Shown one piece after another: positions 32,140 through 44,895 of a stretch of 64,000 nt of DNA. Source of the stretch: Cycas panzhihuaensis (Eukaryota > Cycadophyta); NCBI GenBank assembly GCA_023213395.1, contig CM041465.1:52583741-52647740 (forward strand), written 5' to 3'. A model generated the notes under the pieces. That model had not been told where the DNA came from. It ran no database searches and worked only from the letters and a program-made list of their open reading frames with translations. The translations under genes and the position numbers were made by a program. Every line of letters begins with the position of its first letter. Positions within the stretch are counted from its first letter, which is position 1.

Positions 32140-34560
32140 CTTTCACAAATTAGAGCCTTTCCCTTACGACGCGGAGCGCTACCCGACTTCAGAGGCACGC
32201 GGGAGATGATCCGACTGTCAGATTCGAGCGCAGAGACAGCCGTCACGACCCCAGAGAAGAGATGGTGACAGTCAGGCTAGATCCAGTGAGTGGATCTAAC
32301 AAAACCCTCGTCATTTCGAAATTTAAAGTTTATTGCTTTTCAGCCAATTTTTAATGCATTTCATGCCCCTTATGGGTAATTAGAGGGCATCCTGGAGTCT
32401 GAATTAGACCCGGTAAGAGGCGGGGACCTGGGCATTAGGCAGCCCTAGTCTTGGTGGGCTCCACAGGGGGCCCACCACAAAATTTCGATTTGGTGCCCTA
32501 AATCCCTAGTTTTGGGGGTGATCACGGCCAAGATCATGCAAGATCGACCGATCCCGATCACCAGCCCAGAAGGGGCGAAGGCGATCACGGTGGGACCATC
32601 ACGAAGGCCAACTGAGCGCAGATAAAATGCACGCAAAAAATCAAAAAATAAACGAGGCCAAAACAAATTTCGAAAGAAGATAACCAGAAAAGCGACCGGA
32701 GCCTGGCTGTATGACCTGAGACTAACTTTAGGAGACTAACTTCTTATGAATGCATGCGCTATCAAGGTGGACAATCACAAAATGCCTGGGATGCCCATCC
32801 TGAGTTACCTAGAGATGGCGATCGAGGAGGAGGGTGACTAAGAGATGCTACCAGACAAGGCCTCAAGACCCCCAGCCAGACGGATCGGGGCCGGCCGTGG
32901 ACATCGTATCGCACTGGGACAGGAGGAGGCATGTATTCCACTTGCCTCAGATAGGAGACATTACCATCACCCCAGGAGATATTAGACAGATCCTAGGGGT
33001 GCCAGCGACTGGGAGACCCGTGAGACTGAGGACGCCGCCAGACCGAGGCAAAGACATGTGAGGCGGCTCGGCCTCACAGGCGGTGCAGTGGCGGCCAAGG
33101 AGCCCCCTTCCAAACAGTGCTCATGTCAGGGATTCCTCGGGTGAGGAAACTCATTTTACTATGCATTTTGTTCCAGATCTCCCAGAAATAGAACTACAAG
33201 GAGATCCCAAGAGGATGGGTGGATGCAAAGACGCCAAGGTGAGGCCGGAGGATGGATGGATGCCACGCTTAGTCATGCGTAACCTCGCCGCCCAACTAGA
33301 CACTATCGAGATCGTGCAGGAGGATTCTCATACAATAGACTTTGCTACAAAGGTCTTGGTTTTTTTTATCATTTTGCGGCAAGGGCAATCGGCAGGGGCC
33401 ATTCCATAGCGAGGTGGGCCCCGATGGTCCAGTGGCGCACGAGACTCGGGATAGAGGACTGTGCCCATGTCCGCTTGGGTCGGCCGACGCGACATCACTC
33501 GACCTCCTCACTCTGACCAACTACATAGCAGAGCCATACAGAGCGGTGAGATGGGAGAGTGATGACGAAGCAGGAGGAGCAGGAGCACCCATCGACGATG
33601 ACAGTGATGATGGAGGTGATGATAGTGATGATGGGGGAGATGGGGCTGGCCCATCACGACCTGCAAGAGAGGCAGGTCCATCACAGTCATCCGAGGGAGC
33701 AGGAGGACCATCCAGGACTGCCATAGGAGGGGCAGGCCCATCAGGAGCTGCCGAGACGAGCAGGGCGGCCGAGACCAGGGGGCATAGGCTACGGATCGTG
33801 AGGAGATCCGGAGAGATGAGGGTCGCACCAGTCCCTGCCAGAGACGAGGCAAAGGCGGAGGACGTACTGAGGGTGAGGTACCAGCAACTGGCAGAGGGCC
33901 AGGAGAGGAGGATGTCGCTTGAGCAGAGGATCTGGCGGCCACGGCGGGTGAGACCTAACCGTTTCCTTAGTCATTTGACATCTAGATAGATTTTTGATTT
34001 CATTTCATGATATGCATCGAGGATACACACTGACACATGGCATATTGCCTTGGTAGGAGTAGCATAGGTGCAGAGGTTGGTCGAGGCCATGGTGAGGGAG
34101 ATGTTCCCTCAGGTCTACGTAGAGGGGCAACCACCCATCCAGCGATGCGCCTGGGACGCCAGGAGCTACATGAGCGTACGCCCCCCAAGGCGAGAGTCGA
34201 GACATCCGGCCGCAGAGACCCAAAAGCACATGGCATTCCGAGGGCTTGGCCGAGAGCTGGGTGGGCGAGCTGATGAGTCAAGGGATGACGTGTCCAGGCC
34301 TTAGAGAGCCAGAGCGGGCCAGGAAGGGACACAGGAAGCAACACTCGGCTAGCAGTCCTAGAGGAGTGCCTTAAGGCGTCGGAGGAGAGGTTTAGAGCCA
34401 TCGAGGAGGGGCTCCGAGGTGAGAGGGATTGCATCCAGGTCCGCTACGACCAGTTGGTGGCGCAGATGGTCTCGAGGTTGAGCAGGAGCCGGACATGCAT
34501 ACATACAGCGGTTACGACTCTGAGATGCCAGACAAGGAGAGCGACGCCTCATGAGGCCTG
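32140..34560 (+). pseudogene. E3 antisense gene: PMD-like protein, spliced
   Basis: Exon 1 starts ATG at 32262-32264 and has eight codons (MVTVRLDP) before the donor GTGAGTGG at 32286. The acceptor near 32757 is not recognisable. Exon 2 runs to 33947; VDNHKMPGMPILSYLEMA is clear, but frameshifts follow quickly. An open frame of 215 residues (33342-33989) covers the later acidic and repeat region with DDDSDDGGDDSDDGG and GPS repeats. Intron 2 is 33948-34056 with a good GTGAGACC donor and a TTGGTAG acceptor. Exon 3 keeps VREMFPQVYVEGQPPIQ in part. It is the most GC-rich and most frame-disturbed copy. Confidence 0.55.
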
Positions 34561-35318
34561 TGGAGGAGCCTCGCAGGATGTGGTCCCTGGAGAGGGATCA
34601 CATGCATCAGGATGGGACCGATCGTAAAAGAGTAGAGAGGAGATGTACATATATATGATTTTGACGGAAGCGCAGCCTCTGGGGTCATATGTAGGCTCAC
34701 ATGATTGTACCCCCCCTGCAAGGATCCCGGCTTCCCACATGCATGATGTATTATGACATTTTAACATATATACATATATATACGGGGTAATTGGGACCCC
34801 ATTTTTGACATGAAATGGTGTGTATCATGTATGATAGAGATAGCATATATGATTTACTGTTGTAAATGAATATTTTTGTATGTTGCAAATGTAAATATGT
34901 AAATATGCAAACATGTAAATATATAAACATGTAGATAATATTTTGTTGTAACATACGCATGTGTTTCCTTCCATGTATGGCCATATGTCTAATAGGAGCA
35001 CACACATCCACCGTAAGCAGAGGTGATCGAGAGGTGTGAGGTTAGAAAATAGGGCGACATGCACGTCCACAGGGGAGCATAGCGGAATATGCGAAGGAAA
35101 CGACAGGCACGAGAGAGAAGTAACGATACTCCACAGCGTCGTCCTAGTTGGGAAATACCCAAATAGGAGGACAAAGGTTCCCAAGAGCACACGGGAACGC
35201 GGGTTCCGCGGGAGGAACCGGAAGAAGAACCAAAAATCCACCTTAAATCGCCATTCTACCCATGGTTGGGGGGAATGGGAACAATTTAAAATGGTAGTTT
35301 AGGCTTGTTTCGGAGCAT
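34561..35318. other. E3 convergent spacer
   Basis: Holds the GGGGT/ACCCC stem (34681-34713), a TA-rich run at about 34765-34782 and the GGTTCC-GCGGGA-GGAACC hairpin (35202-35219). It runs directly into the RT stub at about 35319, because integrase and most of RT are deleted. Confidence 0.55.
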
Positions 35319-35730
35319 GGTGATTAATTATTTGATCGATAAAGGGGAGAGGAAAGTTGTCCTTAGGACAAGCATTGTTTATGTCACGAAAATCAATACA
35401 AATGCGAATGGTCCCATTCTTCTTAGCAACAGGAACGATATTCGATACCCACTTGGGGTAATCGATGGAGGAAATGAGCCCTGCCTCCAGAAGCTTCTCA
35501 ACTTCCATCTTAACGGCAACTGAAAGCTTCAGGTGAAGGGGACGCTGCTTCTGATGCAAGGGGTGAGCGTCAGGAAGGGTCGTAAGGTTATGCGTGACGA
35601 TGGAGGGGTCAATGCCCTTCATGTCTGAATAGTCCCACGCGAATACATCGCGAACTCCTGCAATGTAAGGGTGTATTCCCTCACTGCTGGGGTACATTCC
35701 GCCTCCTACCTTGATGACCTTGTCCGGCAA
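35319..35730 (-). pseudogene. E3 RT N-terminal fragment
   Basis: An open frame of 143 residues (35299-35730) has DVFAWDYSDMKGIDPSIV, QKQRPLHLKLSV, the fingers motif SSIDYPKWVSNIVPVAKKNG, IRICIDFRDINNACPKDN and PLPFIDQII. It ends before the catalytic Asp-Asp motif. Past the break the sequence is the post-integrase spacer. In E2 the RT runs on for about 1.4 kb to integrase, so this is a deletion. Confidence 0.88.
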
Positions 35731-37063
35731 GGACTATGTCCCAGTTGCCCCATGCACATGGCATTCCTCCTTGAAATGGAGGGGGCGAGATCAACCCAAG
35801 GGAGGAACGGAAGAGGGATTGGGTCGCCTAATGTGGACCCAATCGCTAAGACCTTCCGTAGCCAAGCTTGTGGTGACCAGGAGGTAGACTCCGCATGGAA
35901 CCAAATAAGTTCCCCAAAGTCATCGCCTTCAAGTAGTCCACCTCATGGATGACCCGATCAATGGGAGAGGCGGGGATAGCGTGGGAGCGATAGGACCAAG
36001 ATGGCTCGAACCGCCCATCATCCCTAAGGGGCTCTGAAAGAGAGTCAAGGAGAGGTCCCTCGTAAAAAGAAAGAGGGAAACTCTCAACATCATCACCTAC
36101 AGGAGGTGATGGGACGGAAGCGCCGAGAATGTGATGCCCGACATGCGCAATGTCATGTGACATGTGAAAATGACCAGGCTCTACAACAAAAGGGGTCACA
36201 GGAGAAAACCTGGGACTAGGGGGATGCCCCATACTAGTGCAGAGGAATGAAACCGGGTGAGGATGATCCTCATCCTCGCTATGGGACCCGTCGTTGTCAA
36301 ACACGGCGAGATACCCATAGCTGCCGACACCAATGGGGGTGAAACGCGTCAGGCCAGGAGAAGAAGATACGGGATGTTCCTCTCAGCAAGAGGAATCAGG
36401 AATTCCAATGGAGCAAGCCGAGACATGGTCAGAAGGGCGTTTGTTTCCCTTCGTATGGCCATGGCTTACTTGGGTGGAGGGCCTAGCTGGTTTGGTGAGC
36501 GATTGCTTGCGGGAGACAACCTTCATTTGTCCATTATGGACAAATTTAAGTTGCCCCCAACGGGTGGAATGCACGGCTCCCATTTGGTCAAGCCATGGTC
36601 AACCCAGAAGCAAGTAGTAATCCATATCAACATCGAGGACGACAATGTCAGTAATGATAGTCTTGTCCTCGAGGGTAAGGGTTATCGAGACAGACCCTAA
36701 GGGAGTCTTCTAGGTACCATCATAACCCTGATAGTGCCATGGAACAGGTTCCAAGGCAGAAACGCCAAGCTCTTGCATAACGCACAAAGGCATGGCATTG
36801 ACAGAGGAACTGTTGTCCACGACGGTTCTCTGCAACGTGCAATCAGGAGTATCTATAGTGATGATGAAAGGGAAGTTCCACTGGCGTTCCCTTCCACTAG
36901 AAGCGAGAAGATCTTTGGGATCGAAGGAGATAATGGGTTCACCACTTGGGGTTGTACCCAAGGCATGAACGGATGCGTCATTCGATCCGAGAGCTTCCAA
37001 GAGGAGTGCTCGTTGCTCCGGGCAACTTCTTAAGACGTCCATGATGGACATCCCGGCAGCCAC
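35731..37063 (-). pseudogene. E3 protease and PR-RT linker
   Basis: The linker frame (35846-36304) begins with DNDGSHSEDEDHPHP and matches the E1 linker. Protease sequence lies at about 36383-37063; the 117-residue part at 36710-37063 has GMSIMDVLRSCPEQRAL, TPDCTLQRTVVDNSSSVNAM (Asp-Asn-Ser-Ser at the position of the usual Asp-Thr/Ser-Gly) and LGVSALEPVPWHYQGYDG. Stops break the link between the parts. Confidence 0.7.
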
Positions 37064-39560
37064 AATAAGAAGCTCTTTGACTACGGAGAAAGGCTTACCC
37101 CTCCCTGTGGGTTGGGTAAGGGCTCTCCTAAAGTTGAATCAACCGGGGCAGACAGGAATGCTCTTGGGAAGTGCAGGAATCTCCGGAGGAATGGCTTCCA
37201 GAGGGGGATCGAGCTGCAAGGTAGACGTGGAGACACCTGTTACCTCCTTCTTAGCTTGAGACCGGGTTAACGTGTAAAGCGGAGTAGTCTCAAGCATTTG
37301 AATCACCTTCTTTCCCTTGTTGCGGGAACGCGAGGGCGATGGAGCACCAGCTGTGGGAGCAATGGGAAGGTGACCTTCGCACACCCTTCCCTCTACCATG
37401 CGAAGGGAGAGAATCGGGAGATCTATCCCGATTCTGATTGTTCCTTTGCTGAACAACGCGACCACATTCCCCATATTTGGGGAACAGGTCTCTATGAACA
37501 GGCTGATCGAGGTTAGGCCTCGATGCTCGCCTAGGGGACGAGTCGCGCGGTGGGGCATCGCGTGGATGCTGTGCCCGGCAACGCGAATTGTCATGGAAAC
37601 ACTCCCCGTGGATGGAGCACCACCTCTTCTCAAGGGGAGGATCGGTCCTCCTTGCTTGAGAAGGTTGAGTGTTAACCCCTTTGGGGGGCATCGCATGAGA
37701 AGTCTGCTGAACAAGTTTATGGGAGGTTGGCGACGAAGGAGGTTGGAGTTTTAGCTACTTCATCATTTGCTCGAACGAGCGAATAGCGGAAGTAAGAGGA
37801 TCTAGGGTCCTCTCAGTCGGATGAGAGGCGGACCTAGCGGGCTGCGAAGGTTTGGTCTCCTTCACCGGGAGGCGCCGCACGCCGCGAGGGCTTAGGAGGT
37901 TTCTTGAGTCCGCCTTGATCTCAATGGCCTCCGCCAAGCACCTCGTGAATCGCGAGTCACATGTAGTTGCCCCATCTTGAGGATTCTCCACATGCACTTC
38001 GGACGGCGTTGACGAAGAGATCTCGCTTCAACTCTTCGTGCAACGTGGCCTTAGTAGAGTGAAGAAGATCATGAAAGCGCCGCACAAAGTCACGGCTCAT
38101 CTCGTCATGACCTTGTTTAAGCAAGCGCCTTCATTCTCGCTTTCGAATGGACAAAGCACGCCAAAATAGTTGACGAACTCATCCACCAATCACCGGAATG
38201 AGGAGATCGAATGGGCTGAAGGTGGTAAAACCACTTGAGGGCGTCGCCCTGCAAGGATCGCGGAAAGAGCTTCATCAAGATATGGTTATAAGCCCAATAA
38301 TTGATGCACGCCATAGAAGTCAGACATGCTCATGGGTCTGCGACGGTTCCGCCGAATTTGGGAACTCAGAGGGTGAGGCGGCAAGTTGGTCCTTAGCGCC
38401 TCAACAGACAATGGCGTCGACCTATAGTCCACGAAAGGACGTGCCCTAGCTTGGGCTAAAGGATCGACGACCGGCAAAGGAATGGATGGGGGTGGTAGAC
38501 CCATCCCTCCTTGGGGAAACGCCCCTTGTTGGAAAGGGGGTTGCGGGTAAACGCTTTGGAAAGGAGGTATACTCCCTTGCGATGACGCAGCAACGGGAGT
38601 GGCGCTAGATGACGGGAACAACGGGTGAGGAACTGGGTTTTGCCCATATGGACCACCCGTAGGTGGCGCAACCCCATATGGGTGCAACGGGTCCACCCCA
38701 TAGACAGGGAGATGGTTTCCCCTAACCTGCCCCCAAGGTTGAGATGCGTAACCTGGGGGCACGTAAAGGGAAGGACCACCAGCAGAGTTTGGAATGTATG
38801 TAGGAGTGGGTCCTACATATCCAACGGCAGATTTGAGGCCCCCGAGGCCTACTAGGGAACGCATGTGCCACATTTGAAGGCAGCGCATGCGTTTGACTCA
38901 GAAATGGTATGCTAACCCCGAGTTGGGGAAAGGACATGCCACGGACGGGTCCTAAGGAAGTAGGACCACGACTCGGAATGGGCGGTGCAACACTTGCCCT
39001 GGGAGCTAGGGTAGACATGGCATAGGATGAGTGTACGCGGGTAGAGGCATCAATCATTGTAGAAGGCGTGGGGATGGACGAGGAAGATGCTACATTATGC
39101 AACACTTCTTCAAACCATCTAGGATGCGGCTGGCGGCGAGTTGTTCGGAAATACTCACTAAGCACCTCAACTATGTCAGCAGGAGGGGTATCCTCGTAGC
39201 CATACGAAGTCGATGGGATCTCGAAAGTAGGGGATCCCTCGAGACACTCCTCGTAAGGTTCACCCGTGGGATGGTGAGTCTCATGAGGAGCAGAATCTTC
39301 CGCTGCATGGGCGGAAGGACGAAAATCATCAGGATGGAATTGGTCATCAGGGTAGTAGATGGAATCATCGCCCTCATGGGCGGATTCCGAAATAGAAGCA
39401 GGGAACTCTTGAGTTCCCGAAACCATAGTATGGTAGGCCCAATCGGACGAGTAACCTTCCATTGTCGATCCGGGGTTCGATGATGGAAGGGAACGAGACG
39501 ATTAGTCTTCTAGCAACGGAGGCAAACCTCACAAGCAACGCGAGAAACGTCACATGCAAC
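37064..39560 (-). pseudogene. E3 gag
   Basis: The start equivalent to E1 is present at about 39555, but the following CGA codon reads TGA and another Arg codon also reads TGA. A frame of 246 residues (38722-39462) opens MEGYSSDWAYHTMVSGTQEF. A Pro/Gln/Gly-rich frame (38286-38888) and the part with LQGDALKWFYHLQ (38117-38314) follow. The knuckle (37290-37691) is WCSIHGECFHDNSRCRAQH, a complete C-x2-H-x4-H-x4-C. Frame breaks between blocks make this a pseudogene. Confidence 0.82.
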
Positions 39561-39724
39561 GCCTTTACGAGCATTGTTAGAAGGAACAAAGAAGCAGAAA
39601 GGAAGGAGAGAGAAGCGTGCACGTTGGGGGTTACCCAACTGAAAACATGGAACACAAAACTACCTAGAGGCAAGAACACCGACAAGAAAGGGAAGCAAAT
39701 TTAGCTCCCTTTACCGGGCAGCCC

Positions 39725-39740
39725 CCAAGATGGTCGCCAA
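39725..39740 (-). other. E3 primer-binding site
   Basis: Minus strand TGGCGACCATCTTGGGG, two bases inside the 5' LTR; the same type as in E1, E2 and E4. Confidence 0.72.
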
Positions 39741-39741
39741 A

Positions 39742-42289
39742 GGAAATGCTCTCTGCGGGGGCGGTGATCCTACGTCTAGCAAAGGGATATAAAGACACTA
39801 CACTAACTAGGCTAGGCAACGAGGATCTCACCGCAGACGCCCGCGCCGGAGCGCAGTTCGGATCGCAAGGTGCCCGGTTGCTTCTGTAGCAGGTAAAACG
39901 AGGCCTTCCTACCCTTCGGATGGCTGGGAAGGAAAGGGAAACCTCGCGCGTTGCAGCTTCTCAAGATAATGAGAAGGTAACAAGGGGGCAACAAATCTAA
40001 CGTGCAAACAGATGTGAAGCAAAGTGTGGCTGAAGGGTACAATATAAATGGGCTTTCTACACCTATGCTACGTAAAGCAAGAAAAATAGTGCAAGAAAGT
40101 AAATGCAAAGAAACGATTATATTCCTCATTTTTCTTTATGTTATTTTATCCTTTCTTATTTATTCAAGCAAATACAAAAAGACAAAAATATCATAAGAGG
40201 AAACACGAAAGAAACGAGAGGAATACCTAGATCCGGCGTTTGAGTAGAAGTATGGCTAATCTTGCTAGGTTCTGCTCCCTCTTTCTCTTTTCTCCACGCA
40301 TGCAACGCCCACGACGGTGGAAAGGGGGTTCACTTACCTCCCCTTGAGCATGCGAAACTAAATGAAACGAAAGGACGGAAAAAGAAACTCAAAACTAGAG
40401 AAGAGAAATACCATGTGAAAGCTAATCGGTAGCGGGTCCGCCTCACGTACCACTCCTACCAATGCGATCCTGCAAACAAGCATAAAAGGCACCTTCCTCT
40501 CGGAAGAGAGGCTACAAAATACACTAGGAGATATATGTATATATATACAAAAGTGAGATCAGCTGAAACTGAGCACTAAACTTTGCATTAGAATGTAGCA
40601 AAGTGAAATGAAAGTGCACAAGAAACTCTCACACTACTAAATACCACAAATACACAGAATGGGACTGAGTATAGCCTCAGGATGGCTAACTCACCCACGG
40701 GAGGTCTCCACGGAATGCGGGAAAGAAACACCAGGTGGTAACAAGGTGGATGTGGATTACCTTAAACCGGTCGGGATGCCCTAGCCAAAGTCCCCTAGAC
40801 TTCCTTGACTCGCTCCTTAAGAAAGTATGTATGGCAAGGGGAAGAGGACAAGGGACAAAACCCTTAGGGAGAAGGACGACAATGGGGGATGGAACCCTGC
40901 CTACCTCCCACGAATCCTCGTGTATACGCCCTTGCACTGCCTAACTAAGGAAAGAGTAAAAGAGGGTCTAAAGAAAAAGGAAGGGCTCCAAGGAAAACTG
41001 GAAAAGTGGCCTTGGTTCAAGGTAGCACTACAAGGTAGCTATGGCTAATGGTGATCACTTTCATTTAGAAGTAAAAGAGAGAAAACAAGAGAAATGAATG
41101 GACTACTTGTTGGTAAAAACAAGAAAATTATAGATATAGACAAGGGATTGCAAGTAAAAAGGAAAAGGAAGTGTAAGTACGAACAAACAAGAAATTGCAA
41201 GTGAAAACTAAGGGGTACCTTATGTAGAGAGACTAAGTATGATTTCTGCCACTTGGGACAGCAGCAATGGAGGCTAAACAAGGGCTGGTTATGAGCATTT
41301 CCTGCTGAGGTTCGAATGCAAGAGGCTCCCTACAAAGTTGGAGCTGTGAAGTAAGTCTTTAGGGCAGCTTCTTGGTTGAAGGAGTCCCTTGAATCTCTGA
41401 GCAGCTGCAAGGGGAATAAAGCTGGTTGTGGAGAGTAGTAAGGCAAGAATGGCCCCGCAAAATCCAATCGATGGCACCGTTCACCCTCCTTAGTTGTTGT
41501 GCATGAGGTTGTTTTGTTTTCTGTCTTTTTTCCTATGTGTAGTCCCTTGAAAGATTCTCTTGAAAATTTGGAAAATGGGAAAAAAAAAATCCTGAAAATG
41601 GGGAGGAAAATTCCCTTTATCCCCTGTTCACAGCAAGTGAACGTTGGGGATGTCAGGGCGCCTCCAATCGAATGAAGCCACGTGACAGTTTCACGAAAAA
41701 AGTGGAAACTATCGCATGGTTCTCTTTTTTTTTAATTTCAAACAGTATCACGGCAAGAATTACAGCATCACGCAAACTCAAGAAGACACTTAGTTTACCA
41801 CCAGACGTACCGAAACTTAAAAAAGAGAAAACAAAAGAAAATCAAGTTTTGAAGCAAAATCAGGGGCTAAACATGAATTAGGGTAGCTGGGGGAATGCCT
41901 AGGCAGTGGGCGAGTACCTAAAACAACCCAAAAAGTCCTAACTAAGGATCGAGTTTGACTTAGAAATGATGGCAACGCAAACGACATGTCGCAACATGAG
42001 CAAATAAACTGGCGGAAACGATCCCGGGAAACTGTGGAGACATCGTGAGTGGCTGTACGCCATACGGGGTGTCGCATTCGCTGAGGAATGCCCCCGCTGT
42101 GAGTCATCATAGGCTGAAGGCGTGCCGTTAGGCACATGCATTATGAGCAAGCAGGCAATCAACGCGTGCAGTGTATGTCAAGCAACCTACTCTAAATTAC
42201 CTTGATTAACATAGGCAAGAAAAGTAAGAAAATATACCTGAACAAACCTCAAGGCCGATGAGCTCGAGTCCATTCCCGAGCCGGAAACA
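39742..42289 (-). repeat. E3 5' LTR (right copy)
   Basis: Direct repeat of 28474-31024; starts GGAAATGCTCTCTGCGG and ends GCCGGAAACA. U3 motif GAGTCATCATAGGCTG at 42101-42116; variable block 41746-41812. CpG-rich parts (for example 39825-39900) differ from the left copy by several small indels, while AT-rich parts are almost identical. Confidence 0.92.
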
Positions 42290-42294
42290 CTATC
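42290..42294. repeat. Right target-site duplication of E3
   Basis: CTATC, identical to 28469-28473. Joining across it restores the E2 integrase sequence. Confidence 0.92.
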
Positions 42295-43360
42295 CTGTAG
42301 GCACCATTATCGAGGGATTCGATAATGATGAAAGGACCAACCCATCGAGGTTTGAACTTGGTCAAACGGTCATGGAGATACCCGAGCTTGAGGACGTGGT
42401 CCCTAGGAAACAAAGGGTGGGAACGAAGATGTTTATCGTAAGCCCTTTATGAGCGGGCTTTGGATGCCAGGTTAGCCTGATAAGCGGCTAAGCGTCTCTC
42501 ATCCAAAGCTTCGAGGTCCAAAGAAAGTAGCTCGACGGACGACTCTTCGCCGATGAAACCTCAAGGAAGACTCACAAGGAAGGAATCTCCACCTCCAGTG
42601 GGAGTACCGCCTCAGTACCATAGACTAGGGAGAATGGGGTCATTCCCGTGGCGGAATGGATAGAGGTGCGGTAAGCCCACAAGGCGGAGGGCAACTGAAG
42701 GTGCCAATCCTTTTGGGATTGGGCAACGGTTTTCTTGAGAATGTTGACAAGAGTCTTGTTAAAAGACTCCACTTGGCCATTCGCCTGAGGGTAGTAAGGG
42801 GAGGAAGTCTTGTGAGAAATTTTGAACTTCTCACAAAGCTCATCCATCTCCTTATTACAGAAAGGAGTTCCATTGTCAGTGATTAGGACGTCTAAAATTC
42901 TAAAATGGTAAATGATGTGCTGGTAAATGAACGTAGCAATCGCTTTACCAGGGGTAGTGATCAAGGGAATGGCCTCCGCCCATTTGGTAAAATACTCCGT
43001 GGCAGTCAAGATAAACTTGTGCTACAACAACGAAGGCAGGGAGATAGCCCCAATGAGGTTTAGTCCCCACTGAGCAAAAGGCCGTGGCGAAACAATGGGA
43101 TGAAGGGCCTCAGAAGGCACATGGGAAATGTTGGCGTGTTCCTGACATCACCAACATTTCAGAGCAAAGGCATGAGCGTCCTTGAAGAGGGATGGCCAGA
43201 AATAGCCCATGCAGAGGATCCTTTGAGCCATGGACTGACCCCCAAAGTGACCTCCACAAATACCGTGATGGCATTCGCGAAGTATTTGCCTGGCTTCATC
43301 AAGATCGACGAGCGAGGAGGATCCCATCGGCGATCTCTTGTACAATACCTCATCCACGAG
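42295..43360 (-). pseudogene. E2 integrase (main part)
   Basis: On the minus strand the zinc-binding region (43148-43357) has ECHHGICGGHFGGQ and YFWPSLF, followed by the Cys pair. The core (42572-43009) has LTATEYFTKWAEAIPL, LITDNGTPF and NGQVESFNKTLV. The first catalytic Asp position reads Asn (QWGLNLIG), a G-to-A change, and a stop follows it. The C-terminal part (42295-42571) is frameshifted, and its last roughly 100 bp are across E3 at 28379-28473. A working enzyme is unlikely. Confidence 0.88.
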
Positions 43361-43439
43361 GAGGTATTTCAGCGTAAGTCCGTGATACGAGATCTAACTT
43401 TACTACTAGCGGGCGGTATTGCCGCCGCGTAAGATATCC

Positions 43440-44130
43440 GCACTATGTCACTATACCACTCGCCGACGAGTGGATGGGGAGAGGCCCCCGAATCGCCAAG
43501 ATAGACTCATCGGGAGAGAATCGCCAACCGAGCACCAAAGGAGTTAGGGATAAGGGCGTCATGAGTTGCTCGGCCACTATCATTCCCTTCTTTGATTTCT
43601 GGTTAACGATATGGAGGTCGAATTCTTGGAGTAGGATGGCCCAATGACCAGCCCTACCCATCAAATCTGAACGAGTTAGCAAATATCGTAGGGGATCGGA
43701 TTGAATGATCACCTTGGTGGTGTTTCCGAGTAAGTAGTGTCTGAACTTCTTGGTCACATGGACCAAGGAGAGGCATTCCTTCTTAGCAGGAGAATAGTTA
43801 AGCTCAACAGCCACGAGGGTGCGACTGATGAAATATATAGCTCTCTTGGTTCCCGAGTCATCCTCCTAAGCTAGCATGGCGCCTAAGGATTCATCGGTTG
43901 CTGAGGTATATAGGACGAAGGGTCTATCAAATCGAGGAGGCACCAATGTAGGGGCGGAAGCTAGGGCATCCTTAAGTCCTTCGAAGGCATTTTGGGTCTT
44001 GTCAGACCAGGCAAAAGGAGCTCCCTTCTTCAATAGGTTCGTGAGGGGTTTAGCGCCACAACAAATTCCGCTAAGAAGCACCTAAGAAAACCAAGCTCCC
44101 TAGAAACGACTTAACTGGCCGCTGAGTTCT
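43440..44130 (-). pseudogene. E2 first RNase H (Ty3/gypsy type) and RT connection
   Basis: The minus strand shows GAPFAWSDKTQNAFEGLKDA, FVLYTSATDESLGAML (the usual Asp after LY replaced by Ser, with a second Asp in the ATDES motif), VELNYSPAKKECLSLVH, KFRHYLLGN, IIQSDPLRYLL and GRAGHWAILLQEFDLHI. This is the classic RNase H joined to RT that removes RNA template. It is separate from the second RNase H near the 3' LTR at 24300-24760, so E2 has two such domains. A stop near 43866 and a frame break divide it. Confidence 0.85.
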
Positions 44131-44895
44131 AGGTGGCGGCATGTCAAGGATTGCCCTGACCTTGTCAAGGTCAATCTAAATTCCTTGTTTAGATACAAGG
44201 AAACCAAGGAGTTTACCCGAAGTAACGGAAAACACACACTTGAGCAGATTTAGACTAACGTAATACTTGTGGCATCGTGAGAAGAAGATGGCACGTAAGT
44301 TGGATGGGTGATGGGCCCTGACGCGGGAGAGACCCATCATATCATCCATGAAGACCTCCAGTGTGTTATCAATGAGGTTGTGGAAAATGAAATGCATGGA
44401 TCTTTAGTAAGTAGCACCTGCATTCTTAAGGCCAAAGGGCATCGCCTTATAGGCGAAGGTACCCCAAGGAGTAGTGAAGGCCGTCTTATGGCGGTCTTCA
44501 GGAGAAATCTGAATTTGGTTATAGCCAGAGGAGCCATCCATTAAGGACATCACTTCAAATCTGACAGTGCGATCAATGATTTGATCGAGGAAGGGTAATA
44601 GGAAGTTATCCCTGGGACAAGCATTATTGATGTCATGAAAGTCGACACATATATGAATTGCCCCATTCTTTTTAACAACGGGGACAATGTTGGAGACCCA
44701 CTTAGGGTAGTCAATGGAAGTGATAAGCCCAACGTCCAGGAGCTTCTCAACCTCCATCTTAACGGTGGCTGAGAGCTTTGGGTGAAGGGGACGCTGCTTC
44801 TGGCGCACAGGGCAGGCGCTAGGAATGGTGGTGAGGTTATGAGTGATAATGGAGGGGTCGATTCCCTTCATGTCAACATAATCCCACACAAACAT
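44131..44895 (-). pseudogene. E2 reverse transcriptase
   Basis: The first open part (44404-44895, 163 residues) has MKGIDPSIITHN, QKQRPLHPKLSA, SIDYPKWVSNIVPV, VDFHDINNACPRDN, SLMDGSSGYNQI and WGTFAYKAMPFGLKNAGATY. One stop follows. The second (44176-44397) carries the catalytic motif as FMDD (plus-strand 44341-44352) in place of YVDD, and KCVFSVTSGKLLGFLVS. RT copies genomic RNA into DNA. It is the only RT palm in the four elements. Confidence 0.9.

Larger units (their letters stand above)
28474..42289 (-). mobile_element. E3: innermost Tat-like element, RT core and integrase deleted
   Basis: LTRs 28474-31024 and 39742-42289 are flanked by a perfect 5-bp duplication CTATC (28469-28473 and 42290-42294). 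The element lies in E2 integrase. Over about 180 bp (28735-28915 against 39995-40175) the LTRs differ at seven positions. Gag, protease, linker and the RT N-terminus are present; everything from RT palm to the end of integrase is gone, so it is non-autonomous by structure as well as by stops. Confidence 0.93.
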
